A DNA stretch of 64,000 nucleotides from Mycolicibacterium aichiense (GTDB taxonomy: Bacteria > Actinomycetota > Actinomycetes > Mycobacteriales > Mycobacteriaceae): NCBI RefSeq assembly GCF_010726245.1, contig NZ_AP022561.1:4278001-4342000 (forward strand). The letters run 5' to 3'. A program made the translations under genes and the position numbers. How positions within the stretch are numbered: the first letter of the stretch is position 1; every line of letters starts with the position of its first letter. Of the stretch, positions 19,078 through 31,911 are shown piece by piece. Below the pieces are notes generated by a model that saw only the letters and a program-made list of their open reading frames with translations, was not told the origin of the DNA and made no database searches.

Positions 19078-19802
19078 CAGCCAAGGTCGCACTTGTCACC
19101 GGAGCCGCGCGCGGTCAGGGTGCGGCGCTGGTCAGACGGTTGCGGGCCGACGGGTTCGAAGTGGGCGCCGCCGACCGGCTGATCGACGATCTACGCAAGC
19201 AGGTCGAGGAGCTCGACGACCCGGGGGTGATCGCCGTCGAGTTGGACGTCACCTCCGAGGAGCTGTGGGCGTCCGCGGTGGCCGAGGTGGTCAAGCGCTT
19301 CGGTGGCCTGAGCACGCTGGTCAACAATGCCGGCGTGCTGCACCGGGCGCCGCTGTCCGAGGAGACCGCGGAAGGGTTCGAAAGCAGTTGGCGATTCAAC
19401 ACGTTGGGACCATTCCTCGGTATCAGGGCGTCACTTCCCCATCTCCGCGCGGCCGAGGGTGCGGCAATCGTCAACACCTGCAGTACCGGCGCGATCCGGC
19501 CGTTCCCGTTCCACGCGGCGTACGGATCGTCGAAATGGGCGTTGCGTGGCCTGACCCAGATCGCGGCGGCCGAGCTCGCCGGTGACGGCATCCGGGTCAA
19601 TGCGGTGTTCCCCGGGCCGATCGACACCCCGATGCTCGATGACACGGCGCGGCAGCGGCTGATCGAACGGTCCTACAGCGGCCGCCTCGGCCAGCCGATG
19701 GAAGTCGCGGATGCGGTGGCGTTCCTGGTGTCCGAGCACGCGTCGTTCATCACCGGAGCAGAGCTCGTCGTCGACGGTGGCCAGTGCCTGCGGATCGGGT
19801 GA
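19074..19802 (+). CDS. Short-chain dehydrogenase/reductase
   Basis: A 242-residue classical SDR. The cofactor motif is TGAARGQG near residue 10, NNAGVL lies near 85, the catalytic Ser is in NTCSTGAI, Tyr and Lys are in YGSSK, and FPGPIDTPM follows. The GARGQG cofactor segment is common in mycobacterial SDRs of steroid and terpenoid pathways. It lies inside the coupled BVMO operon (ATGA at its start, GTGA at its end) and should interconvert an alcohol and a ketone, possibly providing the substrate of the BVMO. Confidence 0.92.
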   Translation: MTAKVALVTGAARGQGAALVRRLRADGFEVGAADRLIDDLRKQVEELDDPGVIAVELDVTSEELWASAVAEVVKRFGGLSTLVNNAGVLHRAPLSEETAEGFESSWRFNTLGPFLGIRASLPHLRAAEGAAIVNTCSTGAIRPFPFHAAYGSSKWALRGLTQIAAAELAGDGIRVNAVFPGPIDTPMLDDTARQRLIERSYSGRLGQPMEVADAVAFLVSEHASFITGAELVVDGGQCLRIG

Positions 19803-21262
19803 CCGCGCTGTCGGTCGGTATCATCGGCGCCGGCCCCGGCGGTCTGGCGCTCGGAATCTTTCTGTCCAAGGCCGGGTTCCGGGACTTCACCATCTTCGAC
19901 CGTGAAGACGGCGTCGGTGGCACATGGCGCATCAACACCTATCCGGGCCTGGCGTGCGATGTGAAGTCGCACTTGTACTCGTACTCGTTCGACCTGAACT
20001 CACAGTGGAGCCGAATGTGGCCCGGACAGCCCGAACTGCTGCAGTACTTCGAACGCTCCACCGACCGCCACGGCCTGCGGCCGCACTTGAGACTGAACAC
20101 CGAAATAACCTCGGCACAGTGGAATTCGGGTACCAACACCTGGACGCTGACCGATTCGGACGGCGCCCAGCACACCTTCGACATCGTGGTCTCGGCGGTG
20201 GGGATGTTCACCCGGCCACTGATGCCCGAGCTGCGCGAGCAGGAACCGTTCACCGGGACGCTGATGCACACCGCGCGCTGGGACCATTCGGTGGACCTCA
20301 CCGGGGCCCGGGTTGCCGTGCTGGGCACCGGGTCCACTGCGTCGCAACTTCTTCCGGAGGTGGCCAAGGTCGCCGACAAGGTGTACTCGGTGCAACGCTC
20401 CCCCACCTGGATCCTGCCCAAGCCGGACCGGCCGTACAGCGACCGGGAGCGTTGGGTCTTCCGGTGGGTTCCGTTCGCCAAGAAGCTCTACCGGACCCGG
20501 CTGTGGCTACGCAGTGAACGCAACATCTCGGTGATCGAGAACGGCAGCGACAAAACGCAAGAATTCAAAGACATTTCGCTGCGGTACCTGGAAGCATCGG
20601 TTGCCGACCCCGACCTGCGGGCCAAGCTCACCCCGGACCATCCGCTTGGCTGCAAACGGTTGGTGTTCGCTGCCGACTACCTGTCGACGCTGACCCAACC
20701 GCACGTCGAGGTGGTGTCCAGCCCGGCCCGCTCACTGCGGGCACGCGCACTGGTCACCGCGGACGGCTCCGAACTGGACGTCGATGTGGTGCTGTGCGCC
20801 ACCGGGTATGCCGCCACCGACTACCTGGGCCAGATCGAGGTCCGCGGGGAGGACGGCCGATCGCTGCACGATACCTGGCGCGACGGCGCCTTCGCCTATC
20901 TGGGCATGACGGTTCCGGGCTTCCCGAACTTCTTCATGCTGTACGGGCCGAACACCAACGTCGGCTCCAACAGCGTGATCTTTGTGCTCGAGGCCCAGGC
21001 CCGCTACGTCGTGCGGGCCCTGAAACATCTGCGCCGCAACAGAAGAAACTATGTCGCGGTGCGGACCGACACCATGTCGGCCTTCTTGACCGACGTCGAC
21101 CGCTGGATGGAAGGCACCGTGTGGATCACGCGGTGCAGCAACTACTTCCGAGCACCCAACGGCCGGGTGGTCACACAGTGGCCGCGCAGCGCAGGCGCGT
21201 TCTGGGCCATGACCCGCCGGTTTCGCCCGCGCGACTACACGTTCACCCCGCCGGCTGTCTAG
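19799..21262 (+). CDS. Baeyer-Villiger type flavin monooxygenase
   Basis: A 487-residue protein with two dinucleotide-binding motifs, GIIGAGPGG near residue 7 for FAD and VLGTGSTA near 177 for NADPH. The diagnostic Baeyer-Villiger fingerprint FxGxxxHxxxW[PD] is present in full as FTGTLMHTARWD (residues 151-162). It should convert a ketone to an ester or lactone using NADPH and oxygen. The GTG start at 19799 overlaps the SDR stop by 4 bases. The flanking esterase and lactonase genes are the expected next steps. Confidence 0.93.
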   Translation: MTALSVGIIGAGPGGLALGIFLSKAGFRDFTIFDREDGVGGTWRINTYPGLACDVKSHLYSYSFDLNSQWSRMWPGQPELLQYFERSTDRHGLRPHLRLNTEITSAQWNSGTNTWTLTDSDGAQHTFDIVVSAVGMFTRPLMPELREQEPFTGTLMHTARWDHSVDLTGARVAVLGTGSTASQLLPEVAKVADKVYSVQRSPTWILPKPDRPYSDRERWVFRWVPFAKKLYRTRLWLRSERNISVIENGSDKTQEFKDISLRYLEASVADPDLRAKLTPDHPLGCKRLVFAADYLSTLTQPHVEVVSSPARSLRARALVTADGSELDVDVVLCATGYAATDYLGQIEVRGEDGRSLHDTWRDGAFAYLGMTVPGFPNFFMLYGPNTNVGSNSVIFVLEAQARYVVRALKHLRRNRRNYVAVRTDTMSAFLTDVDRWMEGTVWITRCSNYFRAPNGRVVTQWPRSAGAFWAMTRRFRPRDYTFTPPAV

Positions 21263-21264
21263 CC

Positions 21265-22188
21265 ATGGAACCGGACCCCGAGCTTCTCCGCCGGCTGGAT
21301 CCCGCCCTGCATGCGTTCGCCGCCGCACGCACTGATCTGTCACTGAACACCCTTGCCGCCGTGCGGATCTCGCTCGACGTCCGGCGCGCCGATGCTGTCG
21401 CACAGATCGACACTGCCGGGGTCGACATCGTCGACGGCCATGCCGCAGGCGTTCCGGTGCGCATCTACCGCGGCGCCACATCTCCGTCGCCCGCGGTGAT
21501 CTACTGCCACGCCGGAGCATTGATGCTCGGCAATCTCGATACCGATCACCGGCAGTGCGTCGAACTGGCCCGCCGCGGCGAATGCACCGTGGTGTCCGTC
21601 GACTACCGGCTGGCACCCGAGCACCCCTTCCCCGCCGCGCTGGACGACGCGATGACGGTGTTGCAGCGGAGCTGGACGGCCGGGCCGGACCTTGGGCTCG
21701 ACCGCGATCGCCTTGTGCTCGCCGGTAACAGTGCGGGCGCGGCGCTGGCCGCGGGTCTGGCGCAGCGGGCCGCCGCCGGCCAGGCTCCGCCGATCGTCGG
21801 CGTGCTGCTACACCAGCCGGTGCTCGATGACCGCCCCACGGCATCGAAGGCGGAGTTCGACTCGACGCCCGGGTTCGACGGTGCCGCGGCCGAGGCGATG
21901 TGGCGGCACTACCTCGGCGAGACCCTTCCGAGCGCCGCCGCGGTGCCCGCGCGCAGCCACCAAATGATCGGGGCGGCAAGCACCTTGATCACCTGCTCGG
22001 AGTTGGATCCGCTGCGTGATGAGGCGCTGGACTACGCGGGCCGGTTGATGAGTTTCGGTGTCCGCACCGACCTGCACGTCTTCGGCGGTACCTGTCACGG
22101 TTTTGACTCGCTGTCCCCGGACTGGGAGGTCAGCCAGACGTTGCTGGTGATGCAGGCCGAGGCGCTGCGACGATTCTTCGGCCGATGA
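21265..22188 (+). CDS. Alpha/beta hydrolase, HSL-type esterase
   Basis: A 307-residue hydrolase of the hormone-sensitive lipase group. The nucleophile is Ser156 in GNSAG, the acid is in SELDPLRDE, and the His is in GTCHGF. DYRLAPEHPFP is the usual HSL segment. The oxyanion motif, normally HGGG, reads His82-Ala-Gly-Ala (CHAGALMLG), a departure that may alter substrate range. The gene starts 2 bases after the BVMO stop and probably hydrolyses the ester that the BVMO produces. Confidence 0.9.
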   Translation: MEPDPELLRRLDPALHAFAAARTDLSLNTLAAVRISLDVRRADAVAQIDTAGVDIVDGHAAGVPVRIYRGATSPSPAVIYCHAGALMLGNLDTDHRQCVELARRGECTVVSVDYRLAPEHPFPAALDDAMTVLQRSWTAGPDLGLDRDRLVLAGNSAGAALAAGLAQRAAAGQAPPIVGVLLHQPVLDDRPTASKAEFDSTPGFDGAAAEAMWRHYLGETLPSAAAVPARSHQMIGAASTLITCSELDPLRDEALDYAGRLMSFGVRTDLHVFGGTCHGFDSLSPDWEVSQTLLVMQAEALRRFFGR

Positions 22189-22190
22189 TG

Positions 22191-22222
22191 ACCTTTACAG
22201 ATTACCTACGAAGTGTCACGCT
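22191..22222 (+). promoter_or_regulatory. Repeated promoter motif, copy 2
   Basis: ACCTTTACA-N14-TGTCACGCT, identical in both 9-mers and in spacing to copy 1 at 17273-17304. The -10 CACGCT (22217-22222) ends 7 bases before an in-frame GTG at 22230, the exact leaderless spacing seen at other genes in the window. It overlaps the end of the esterase operon. Confidence 0.5.
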
Positions 22223-22229
22223 GTGTGGC

Positions 22230-22793
22230 GTGCATGAACTCGACCGGCGAGACCGGCAGCACGAGGTGGCCAGGTCGCGCCAGCGGACACCCAGGCTGGC
22301 CCGTTACCAACTCGATGTCGTCGGCGCCCACGTCGCCGACGTCGTCGACTCGGCCGGCGGCTGGCTGTTCGATCGGGTGATGGCCGGCTGGGATGTGCGG
22401 GTCGCGGTCGCCCACGCCGGAGACCTCGACGCTCTGCGCATCCTCGGCGTGCAGCCCACCGCGCTGCGCGTGATGTTCGACGGGTCGGACCTTCCCACCG
22501 CGCTCGCGCTGGCCGGGGCGGTGTGCGGAGAGGACGATCGGGTCCGCGACGCACTGGCCGCATCGGTCCGCTCGGCACGCACCGAGGTCACCGTCTGGGG
22601 CGATGTCTGGCTGCCCAGCGTGGGTCGCCGAGGAGCCGAGGTCTGCCACCAACTGAGCGCTGCGGCAAGGGTGTTCAAGGCGCAGGCGGCGGTCGCGGCC
22701 GGGCTGGACTCGACAGTCGGCCCCGTCGAAGCGTTCCGCAGTTACGGCCAGGGTGTTCGCACCGAGTACCAGGATCTGATGCCCGTCAGCTAG
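22230..22793 (+). CDS. Conserved-looking protein of unknown function
   Basis: I do not recognise this 187-residue protein. It is rich in Ala, Val, Asp and Arg, has no signal peptide or membrane segment, and has an Arg-rich N-terminus followed by an alternating alpha/beta pattern. The frame is also open from ATG 22185, which overlaps the esterase stop by 4 bases. I prefer GTG 22230 because codons before it (TTT, ACA, CTA, CGA, AGT, TGT) are atypical and a repeated promoter motif occupies that stretch. Being controlled by the same motif as the BVMO operon suggests a role in, or regulation of, that pathway. Its stop overlaps the convergent SDR stop within CTAG. Confidence 0.6.
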   Translation: MHELDRRDRQHEVARSRQRTPRLARYQLDVVGAHVADVVDSAGGWLFDRVMAGWDVRVAVAHAGDLDALRILGVQPTALRVMFDGSDLPTALALAGAVCGEDDRVRDALAASVRSARTEVTVWGDVWLPSVGRRGAEVCHQLSAAARVFKAQAAVAAGLDSTVGPVEAFRSYGQGVRTEYQDLMPVS

Positions 22794-23620
22794 CGGTCGA
22801 CGAAGATGTCGATGATCGGGCTGTCGCCCCCGCCGTAGCGGGACAGGTCCTCGACACCGGCGGCACGCAGTACGTCGGAGTCGATCAGGCAACCGCCGTT
22901 GACCTTCGCGGCGGGCGAGGTGATGATCTCGACCGCCGCGTCGGCCATGATCTCAGGACTGCGCGAGGATGCCAGCGCCTCCTCGAAGTCCGCCGAGTTG
23001 GCCACCGCCGAGGTCGCGATATAGGTCTCCGGCCACAGGCAGGTGAATCCGATTCCGGTGTCGGCGTATTCGGCTGCCCAGCCCAGCGACAGCAGTGTCA
23101 TCCCATACTTGGACAGGGTGTAGGCCGGGTGTGCGCCGAGCCAGTGCGGGTTGAGGTTCAGCGGCGGGGCGATGGTGATGACGTGGCCGTTGGGCGATCT
23201 GCGCAGATGCGGCAGGCACGCCTTGGTCAACAGGAATGTGCCGCGAATGTTGATCTGCTGCATCAGATCGAACTTCTTGGCCGACAGCGTTTCGGTGGGG
23301 TCGGTGGCGATGGCGCTGGCGTTGTTCACGCAGATGTCGACCCCGCCGAACTCGGTCACCGCGGCGTCGACAGCGCGTGCGACGTCCTCTTCGCTGCGCA
23401 CGTCACCGACGACGGCGACCGCCTTGCCGCCGGCAGCCTCGATGTCGGCGGCCGCGGTGTAGACCGTGCCCGGCAGCTTCGGGTGCGGCTCAGCGGTTTT
23501 GGCCAGCAGCACGACGTTGGCGCCGAGCCGTGCCGCGCCGAGCGCGATGGCCAGACCGATACCCCGGCTACCGCCCGACACGACCAGCGTGCGGTCGGTG
23601 AGCGAACCCTTCGCGGCCAT
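22790..23620 (-). CDS. Short-chain dehydrogenase/reductase (SDR)
   Basis: A 276-residue SDR with the cofactor motif GGSRGIG, NNAS (in place of NNAG) near residue 90 and YTLSKYGM carrying the catalytic Tyr and Lys. The Ser position reads TIAPPLNLN, so the usual catalytic Ser is not evident. The long segment after the second strand (EPHPKLPGTVYTAAADI) and NGGCLIDSDVLRAAG are typical of the HSDL2-like group. Start choice: GAGGAGA lies just before two adjacent ATGs; 23620 gives the better spacing (23623 is the alternative). A dyad covers its promoter region. Confidence 0.85.
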   Translation of the reverse strand: MAAKGSLTDRTLVVSGGSRGIGLAIALGAARLGANVVLLAKTAEPHPKLPGTVYTAAADIEAAGGKAVAVVGDVRSEEDVARAVDAAVTEFGGVDICVNNASAIATDPTETLSAKKFDLMQQINIRGTFLLTKACLPHLRRSPNGHVITIAPPLNLNPHWLGAHPAYTLSKYGMTLLSLGWAAEYADTGIGFTCLWPETYIATSAVANSADFEEALASSRSPEIMADAAVEIITSPAAKVNGGCLIDSDVLRAAGVEDLSRYGGGDSPIIDIFVDR

Positions 23621-23630
23621 CATTCTCCTC

Positions 23631-23657
23631 GCTGAAAACTGCATTCTCTTTTTCAGC
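23631..23657 (-). promoter_or_regulatory. Dyad (candidate operator) upstream of the SDR gene
   Basis: Perfect 8-base arms GCTGAAAA and TTTTCAGC are separated by 11 bases. On the minus strand a TATGCT -10 (23659-23664) would start transcription near 23652, so the dyad spans roughly -5 to +22 and could bind a repressor. As RNA it could also form a 5' hairpin next to the Shine-Dalgarno sequence. Confidence 0.45.
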
Positions 23658-23705
23658 GAGCATAGTACTCAATCGAGAAGAACGTGCGGAAGGGTGAGCC
23701 TTCGG

Positions 23706-25550
23706 TCAGTCACCCGGGCGTGAGTGACGGCCATGGCTCTGGACCTCGGCGGGCTCGTCGCGGTAGTGCCGAGCCGGCCGAGACTCGCCCGGATCGCTGA
23801 GACGGTGCCGTGATCGGTCACCATTTACAGGGAAACCGTTGTGCGGCAAGCCGACCGGTTCCGCACCCAGCTCGGGCCGCGCGACTGGCGGGTGCCATCT
23901 GATCACCTCGGTCTCGTCGTCGCGCTCGTCACGCACCGGCGGCGCGACCGGCTCCCGATCCACCACGTACTCCAGGTAGTAGTCGTCGTCATAGCCGTCG
24001 TCGTAGACCGGGATCTCGTCGGTGACCTCGTCGCCGTCCCGGACCGGGCGCGGGGAACCGAACCCGCCGACCACGAACAACGCGGCCACGATGCCGAACA
24101 GCGCCCCGAACGCCGGCAGCAGCATCGACTGCGACAAGGCGGCGGCGAACGGTTCCCGCAAGAACGACGGAAGCGCAAGCACCGCCAGGTCGCTCGGAGC
24201 GGCATCAGCCGGTGCGGCCGGCATCTCGGCGCTGATCCGGGACGCCATGAACGCGGCCATCCCGGCGCTACCCAGCACCGAGCCCACCTGGCGGGTCGCG
24301 TTGTACACGCCCGACCCGGCACCGGCCAGGTGCGCGGGCAGGTTGCGGGTGGCGGTCGCAGCCAGCGGCGCCCAGATGAACGCCATCCCGACCCCCATCG
24401 CGGTCAGCGCCAGCACCAGCCGCCAGATCGGCGTCGTCGGCGTCATGTCGATCGACAGCCACGTCAACGCGATCGCCAGCACCGAGAAACCGAAACCGAG
24501 GATCGGACGTGGGTGAACCCGATCGGTCAACTGGCCCACGAACGGGGCGAGCACACCACTGGACACCGCCATCGGCGCGATCAGCAGCGCCGAGCGCGTC
24601 GGCGACAGCCCGCACACCACCTGTGCGTAGAACATCACCGGCAGCATCATCGCGGTGACGACAAAACCGATCACGGCCACGCCGATGTTGGACAGGCTGA
24701 AGTCGCGGTCGGCGAACATCTGCAGCGGGATCAGCGGCTCGTTGCGGTTGATCGACTGCCAGTACACGAACGCGGTGAAGAAGCCGATGCCGGCGACGAT
24801 CACGGCCCAGATCCACGCTGCCCAGTGATGAGCCTGGCCTTCCTGCAGGCCGAACACCACCAGGAACATCCCGATCCCGGACAGCGCCACCCCGACGATG
24901 TCGAACCGGTGTTTGCGGGTGGGCAACGCCGGGATCAGCCAGACCGCCAACCCCAGACCGATCACACCGACAGGCACGTTGACGAAGAAGATCCACTCCC
25001 AGCCCAGCCGGCCGACGAGCACGCCGCCGGCGAGCGGGCCGACCAGTGTGGCCACCCCGGCCGTCGCGCCCCACAGGCTCATCGCGACGCCGCGTCGCCC
25101 GGGCGGGAAGATCCGGGTGATCGTCGACAGGGTCTGGGGCGTCAGCAGCGCCGCGCCGAGCCCCTGCACCACGCGGGCGGCGATCAGCGTGTCGATGGAG
25201 CCGGCCAGACCGCACCACAACGACGACACCGTGAAGATCGCCAACCCGACGATGTAGAGGTTCTTGGGTCCGAAGCGGTCGCCGAGGCGGCCGGCCAACA
25301 GCAATGGCACGGCGTAGGCCAGCAGGTACGCACTGGTCACCCAGATCACGGTGTCGTAGTCGGTGATCTGGAGCCCGTCCATGATGCTGGGATTCGCGAC
25401 GGCGACGATCGTCGAATCGACCAGGATCATGAAGAAGCCGACCAGCATGGCCCACAGGGCGGGCCACGGGTTGGCCGGCACGTCGGGCGCCGCGACCGGA
25501 TCGGGGTCCAAGTCCACGTCCGGCGCCGGGCCGGCCATGTTCCTGGTCAT
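23706..25550 (-). CDS. DHA2-family (14-TM) MFS drug exporter
   Basis: A 614-residue protein with about 14 membrane helices. MFS motifs are seen in [13 protein letters not shown] (loop 2-3) and LDSTIV-like [14 protein letters not shown] in TM1, which identify the EmrB/QacA group. The family should expel lipophilic drugs by proton antiport. The last 110 residues are hydrophilic and strongly acidic, with a [12 protein letters not shown] stretch, and are presumably cytoplasmic; this tail is longer than in most relatives. ATG at 25550 has GAGG upstream. Position between the Rv1251c-like and Rv1249c-like genes matches Rv1250. Confidence 0.9.
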   Translation of the reverse strand: MTRNMAGPAPDVDLDPDPVAAPDVPANPWPALWAMLVGFFMILVDSTIVAVANPSIMDGLQITDYDTVIWVTSAYLLAYAVPLLLAGRLGDRFGPKNLYIVGLAIFTVSSLWCGLAGSIDTLIAARVVQGLGAALLTPQTLSTITRIFPPGRRGVAMSLWGATAGVATLVGPLAGGVLVGRLGWEWIFFVNVPVGVIGLGLAVWLIPALPTRKHRFDIVGVALSGIGMFLVVFGLQEGQAHHWAAWIWAVIVAGIGFFTAFVYWQSINRNEPLIPLQMFADRDFSLSNIGVAVIGFVVTAMMLPVMFYAQVVCGLSPTRSALLIAPMAVSSGVLAPFVGQLTDRVHPRPILGFGFSVLAIALTWLSIDMTPTTPIWRLVLALTAMGVGMAFIWAPLAATATRNLPAHLAGAGSGVYNATRQVGSVLGSAGMAAFMASRISAEMPAAPADAAPSDLAVLALPSFLREPFAAALSQSMLLPAFGALFGIVAALFVVGGFGSPRPVRDGDEVTDEIPVYDDGYDDDYYLEYVVDREPVAPPVRDERDDETEVIRWHPPVARPELGAEPVGLPHNGFPVNGDRSRHRLSDPGESRPARHYRDEPAEVQSHGRHSRPGD

Positions 25551-25709
25551 ATCCACTACCTCGTTTCGGCTACTGCGATGGTGTCGGCGCGCGCCCCCGC
25601 CAAACCCCCGCCGGACGATTGGTGGGCCCCCGCGCCTCAAGCCGTCACGCCGCCGGATCGAGCCTATCGACCCGTCGAGCCAGACCTGAGAGCGAGTCCA
25701 CGGCCGGAA

Positions 25710-26975
25710 TCATCGTTGCGGTGTCTGACTCGGTGCGGCGTCGTCGGTGCCCCCGACGAACAGCAGCGCCACCAACGCGATCGCCACACCGGCGGTCATC
25801 ACCACCGAGAGGGCGACCTCGTCGTTGCCCATCAAGCCGACGACCGGCGCGATGACCGCGCCGACACTGAACTGCGCGGCACCCAGCAGGGCGGCGGCGG
25901 TTCCGGACGCTTCATGGTGGCGCGACAGCGCGACCGCGGGAGCGTTCGGGATGACGAAGCCCATCATCGCCAGGACAGCCCACACCGGAATCAGGAAGCC
26001 GTAGATACCGCCGGTGTGGGTCACCGACAGTGCGACGAACACCGCGCCAACCCCGGTCGCCACGGTAAGCGCGATCATCAGGATGCGTTGCGGGGACAAC
26101 CGGCGCAGCAGAATGACATTGAGCTGGGTGGCGACGACGAACGCGATCGCCCCCGCCCCGAACACCAACGCGAACGTCTGCTGATCCAGACCGTGGCGGC
26201 CCTGCAGGACGAAGGCCGCGCCGGCGATATAGGCGAACAGCCCGGCCATCCCGAGCGCGCCGACGATCACCAGGATGACGAACTTCAGATCGCGCAGCAG
26301 ACTCCCGTAGGTCGCCGCGATCGAGCGGACCCGCAGCGGTCGGCGGCTGCCCACCGGGAGGGTCTCCGGCAGCGCGAGCGCCGCAACCAACAGCAGCGCG
26401 CCCGCCAGAACGATCAACACCGCGAACACCCAGTGCCACGACGCCTTGAGCAGTACCGCCGCCCCCAATGACGGCGCGACGATCGGCGCCACCCCGAGGA
26501 TCAGCATCAGCCGTGACATCACGGTTGCGGCGGCGCTGTCGTCGAACAGGTCACCGACGACGGCGACCGCGACGACCATCGCGGCGGCCGCGCCCATCCC
26601 CTGCAGGCCCCGGGCCAGGCTCAACACCGCGATATCGGGTGCGAACAAACACAGCAGCGACGCCAGCATGTGCAACGCGATCCCGGCCATCAGCGGGCGT
26701 CGCCGCCCCAGCGAATCCGACAGCGGACCGACGATCAGCTGCCCGAGAGCCAGCCCGGCCAGCGTTCCGGTCAGCGTCAGCTGCGCCACCGAAGACGACA
26801 CCCCGAGCTCGTCGGCGATCCGCGGAAGCGCAGGCAGGTACATGTCGATGGTCAGCGGTCCCAGCGCCACCAGCGCGCCCAGCACCACGATCATTCGCAG
26901 CCGGCTCGGAACCGCAACGTCCGCGCTCAGCGGCTGCGGGTTGCGGGTGGCAGTCACAGTTCGCGATGTTGCCAT
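25710..26975 (-). CDS. Bcr/CflA-family (12-TM) MFS drug exporter
   Basis: A 421-residue transporter with about 12 helices. TIDMYLPALPRIADELGVS in the first helix and loop and GPLSDSLGRRRPLMAG in loop 2-3 identify the Bcr/CflA subfamily of drug exporters. ATG at 26975 with GGGTGGGC upstream is chosen over the longer open frame. It lies on the same strand as the DHA2 exporter, 159 bases upstream of it; nothing else was recognised in the gap. Two drug exporters of different families side by side suggest a detoxification locus. Confidence 0.9.
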   Translation of the reverse strand: MATSRTVTATRNPQPLSADVAVPSRLRMIVVLGALVALGPLTIDMYLPALPRIADELGVSSSVAQLTLTGTLAGLALGQLIVGPLSDSLGRRRPLMAGIALHMLASLLCLFAPDIAVLSLARGLQGMGAAAAMVVAVAVVGDLFDDSAAATVMSRLMLILGVAPIVAPSLGAAVLLKASWHWVFAVLIVLAGALLLVAALALPETLPVGSRRPLRVRSIAATYGSLLRDLKFVILVIVGALGMAGLFAYIAGAAFVLQGRHGLDQQTFALVFGAGAIAFVVATQLNVILLRRLSPQRILMIALTVATGVGAVFVALSVTHTGGIYGFLIPVWAVLAMMGFVIPNAPAVALSRHHEASGTAAALLGAAQFSVGAVIAPVVGLMGNDEVALSVVMTAGVAIALVALLFVGGTDDAAPSQTPQR

Positions 26976-27113
26976 GCCCACCCACAGCACGCGCAGCCGA
27001 TTATTTGTTCCTCCTGCGGCTATCCGACCCACGGTGACCGGGATCACCGCGAGGCACCTTTACCTGGTGGTCGTTCGTTAGCCTGGTGTTACGCCTATCA
27101 GGAAGGCACACCC

Positions 27114-27854
27114 ATGAAGCTCCGTCGCGAGCAATTGCCGGCCAAGGTCGAGGACGACGCGACCATGACTGCGCGGGTGCTCTCCCAGATCCTGGAGCGC
27201 AGCACTCGCGCCCAGGCCCCGGCGGTCCGCGCCTACGTCGCGCGACTGCGCCGATCCAATCCCGAAGCGACCCCGGCCGAGATCGTCACCAAGCTCGAGA
27301 AGCGCTATCTGGCCGCGGTGATGGCCAGCGGTGCCGCCGTCGGGTCGGCGGCGGCGTTCCCCGGCATCGGCACACTGGCGGCGTTGTCGGCGGTCGCCGG
27401 CGAGACGCTGGTTTTCCTGGAGGCCACCACGGTGTTCGTCCTGGCTGTCGCCGATGTCCACGGCATCCCGCTCGAGCAGCGCGAGCGTCGCCGCGCGCTG
27501 GTGCTGGCGGTGCTCGTCGGTGAAGAGAGCAGGGGCGCGATAGCCGACCTGATCGGCCCGAGCCGCACCAGCGGAGCGTGGCTTGCCGAGGGTGCGGACA
27601 TGCTGCCGTTGCCGGCGCTGGCCCAGTTGAACACCCGACTGATGCGCTACTTCGTCAAGCGGTTCACGCTCAAGCGCTCGGCGATGGCGTTCGGCAAGAT
27701 GCTTCCCGTCGGCATCGGTGCCGCGGTGGGTGGCGGTGGCAACCGAATGATGGGCAAAAAGATAGTGAACAATGCCCGCGCGGCGTTTGGGCCCGCGCCC
27801 AGCCGGTGGCCGGTGAGCCTGCACCTGCTGCCAGCGATCGAGCCGGGCGGATAA
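27114..27854 (+). CDS. Conserved membrane-associated protein, Rv1249c-like
   Basis: A 246-residue protein with an N-terminal helical, charged region and two hydrophobic stretches, [30 protein letters not shown] near residue 66 and a Gly-rich [20 protein letters not shown] near 200. It has no catalytic motif I can name. The ATG at 27114 has AGGAAGG 7 bases upstream. Its place directly before kgd is conserved in mycobacteria (Rv1249c), and it is divergent from the MFS gene, but a role in 2-oxoglutarate metabolism is unsupported. Confidence 0.75.
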   Translation: MKLRREQLPAKVEDDATMTARVLSQILERSTRAQAPAVRAYVARLRRSNPEATPAEIVTKLEKRYLAAVMASGAAVGSAAAFPGIGTLAALSAVAGETLVFLEATTVFVLAVADVHGIPLEQRERRRALVLAVLVGEESRGAIADLIGPSRTSGAWLAEGADMLPLPALAQLNTRLMRYFVKRFTLKRSAMAFGKMLPVGIGAAVGGGGNRMMGKKIVNNARAAFGPAPSRWPVSLHLLPAIEPGG

Positions 27855-28033
27855 CCGTTCGCCGACCTCCGACGACCGGTTGTCGCACCAGCTTCGGGCA
27901 TGGAGCTGACGTGCTTCGGGAACAACGGAGAAGCGATAGCCTTTTAGACGGCGGCCAGGTGTCGTGGCGCAAGAGTGGGGCAAACCGTCGAGCACGGCTT
28001 GCCGGGACGAAGGAATTGAGGCGAGGAACTGCC

Positions 28034-31774
<3,741 letters not shown>

Positions 31775-31853
31775 GCCTCAGCCTCTTGCGGTCAATGTAG
31801 CCGCCGGCCAGGACGCCATGACGAATCGATGACGTCGGTCTGAAATCCGCACA

Positions 31854-31870
31854 TTTGAAGCGAGTATGGA
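31854..31870 (+). promoter_or_regulatory. TTTG-N7-TATG motif before the two-component operon
   Basis: TTTG (31854-31857), seven bases, TATG (31865-31868), then GA. It shares CACATTTG with the copy at 34525. Half-sites 11 bases apart fit tandem binding of an OmpR/PhoB-type regulator. It lies 41 bases before the regulator's ATG, closer than at the small genes, and no -10 occurs at +33, so autorepression or a different geometry is likely here. Confidence 0.45.
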
Positions 31871-31911
31871 TTTCATGACAATTCATCATGTGTTTGGCCA
31901 CCATTGATGGC

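Noticed and set aside
23841..26471. Very long plus-strand open frame (876 codons) opposite the two MFS genes
   Set aside because: It is antisense to two transporters with clear motifs. Its translation is rich in Arg, His, Gln and Asp without domains, the usual shadow of high-GC genes.
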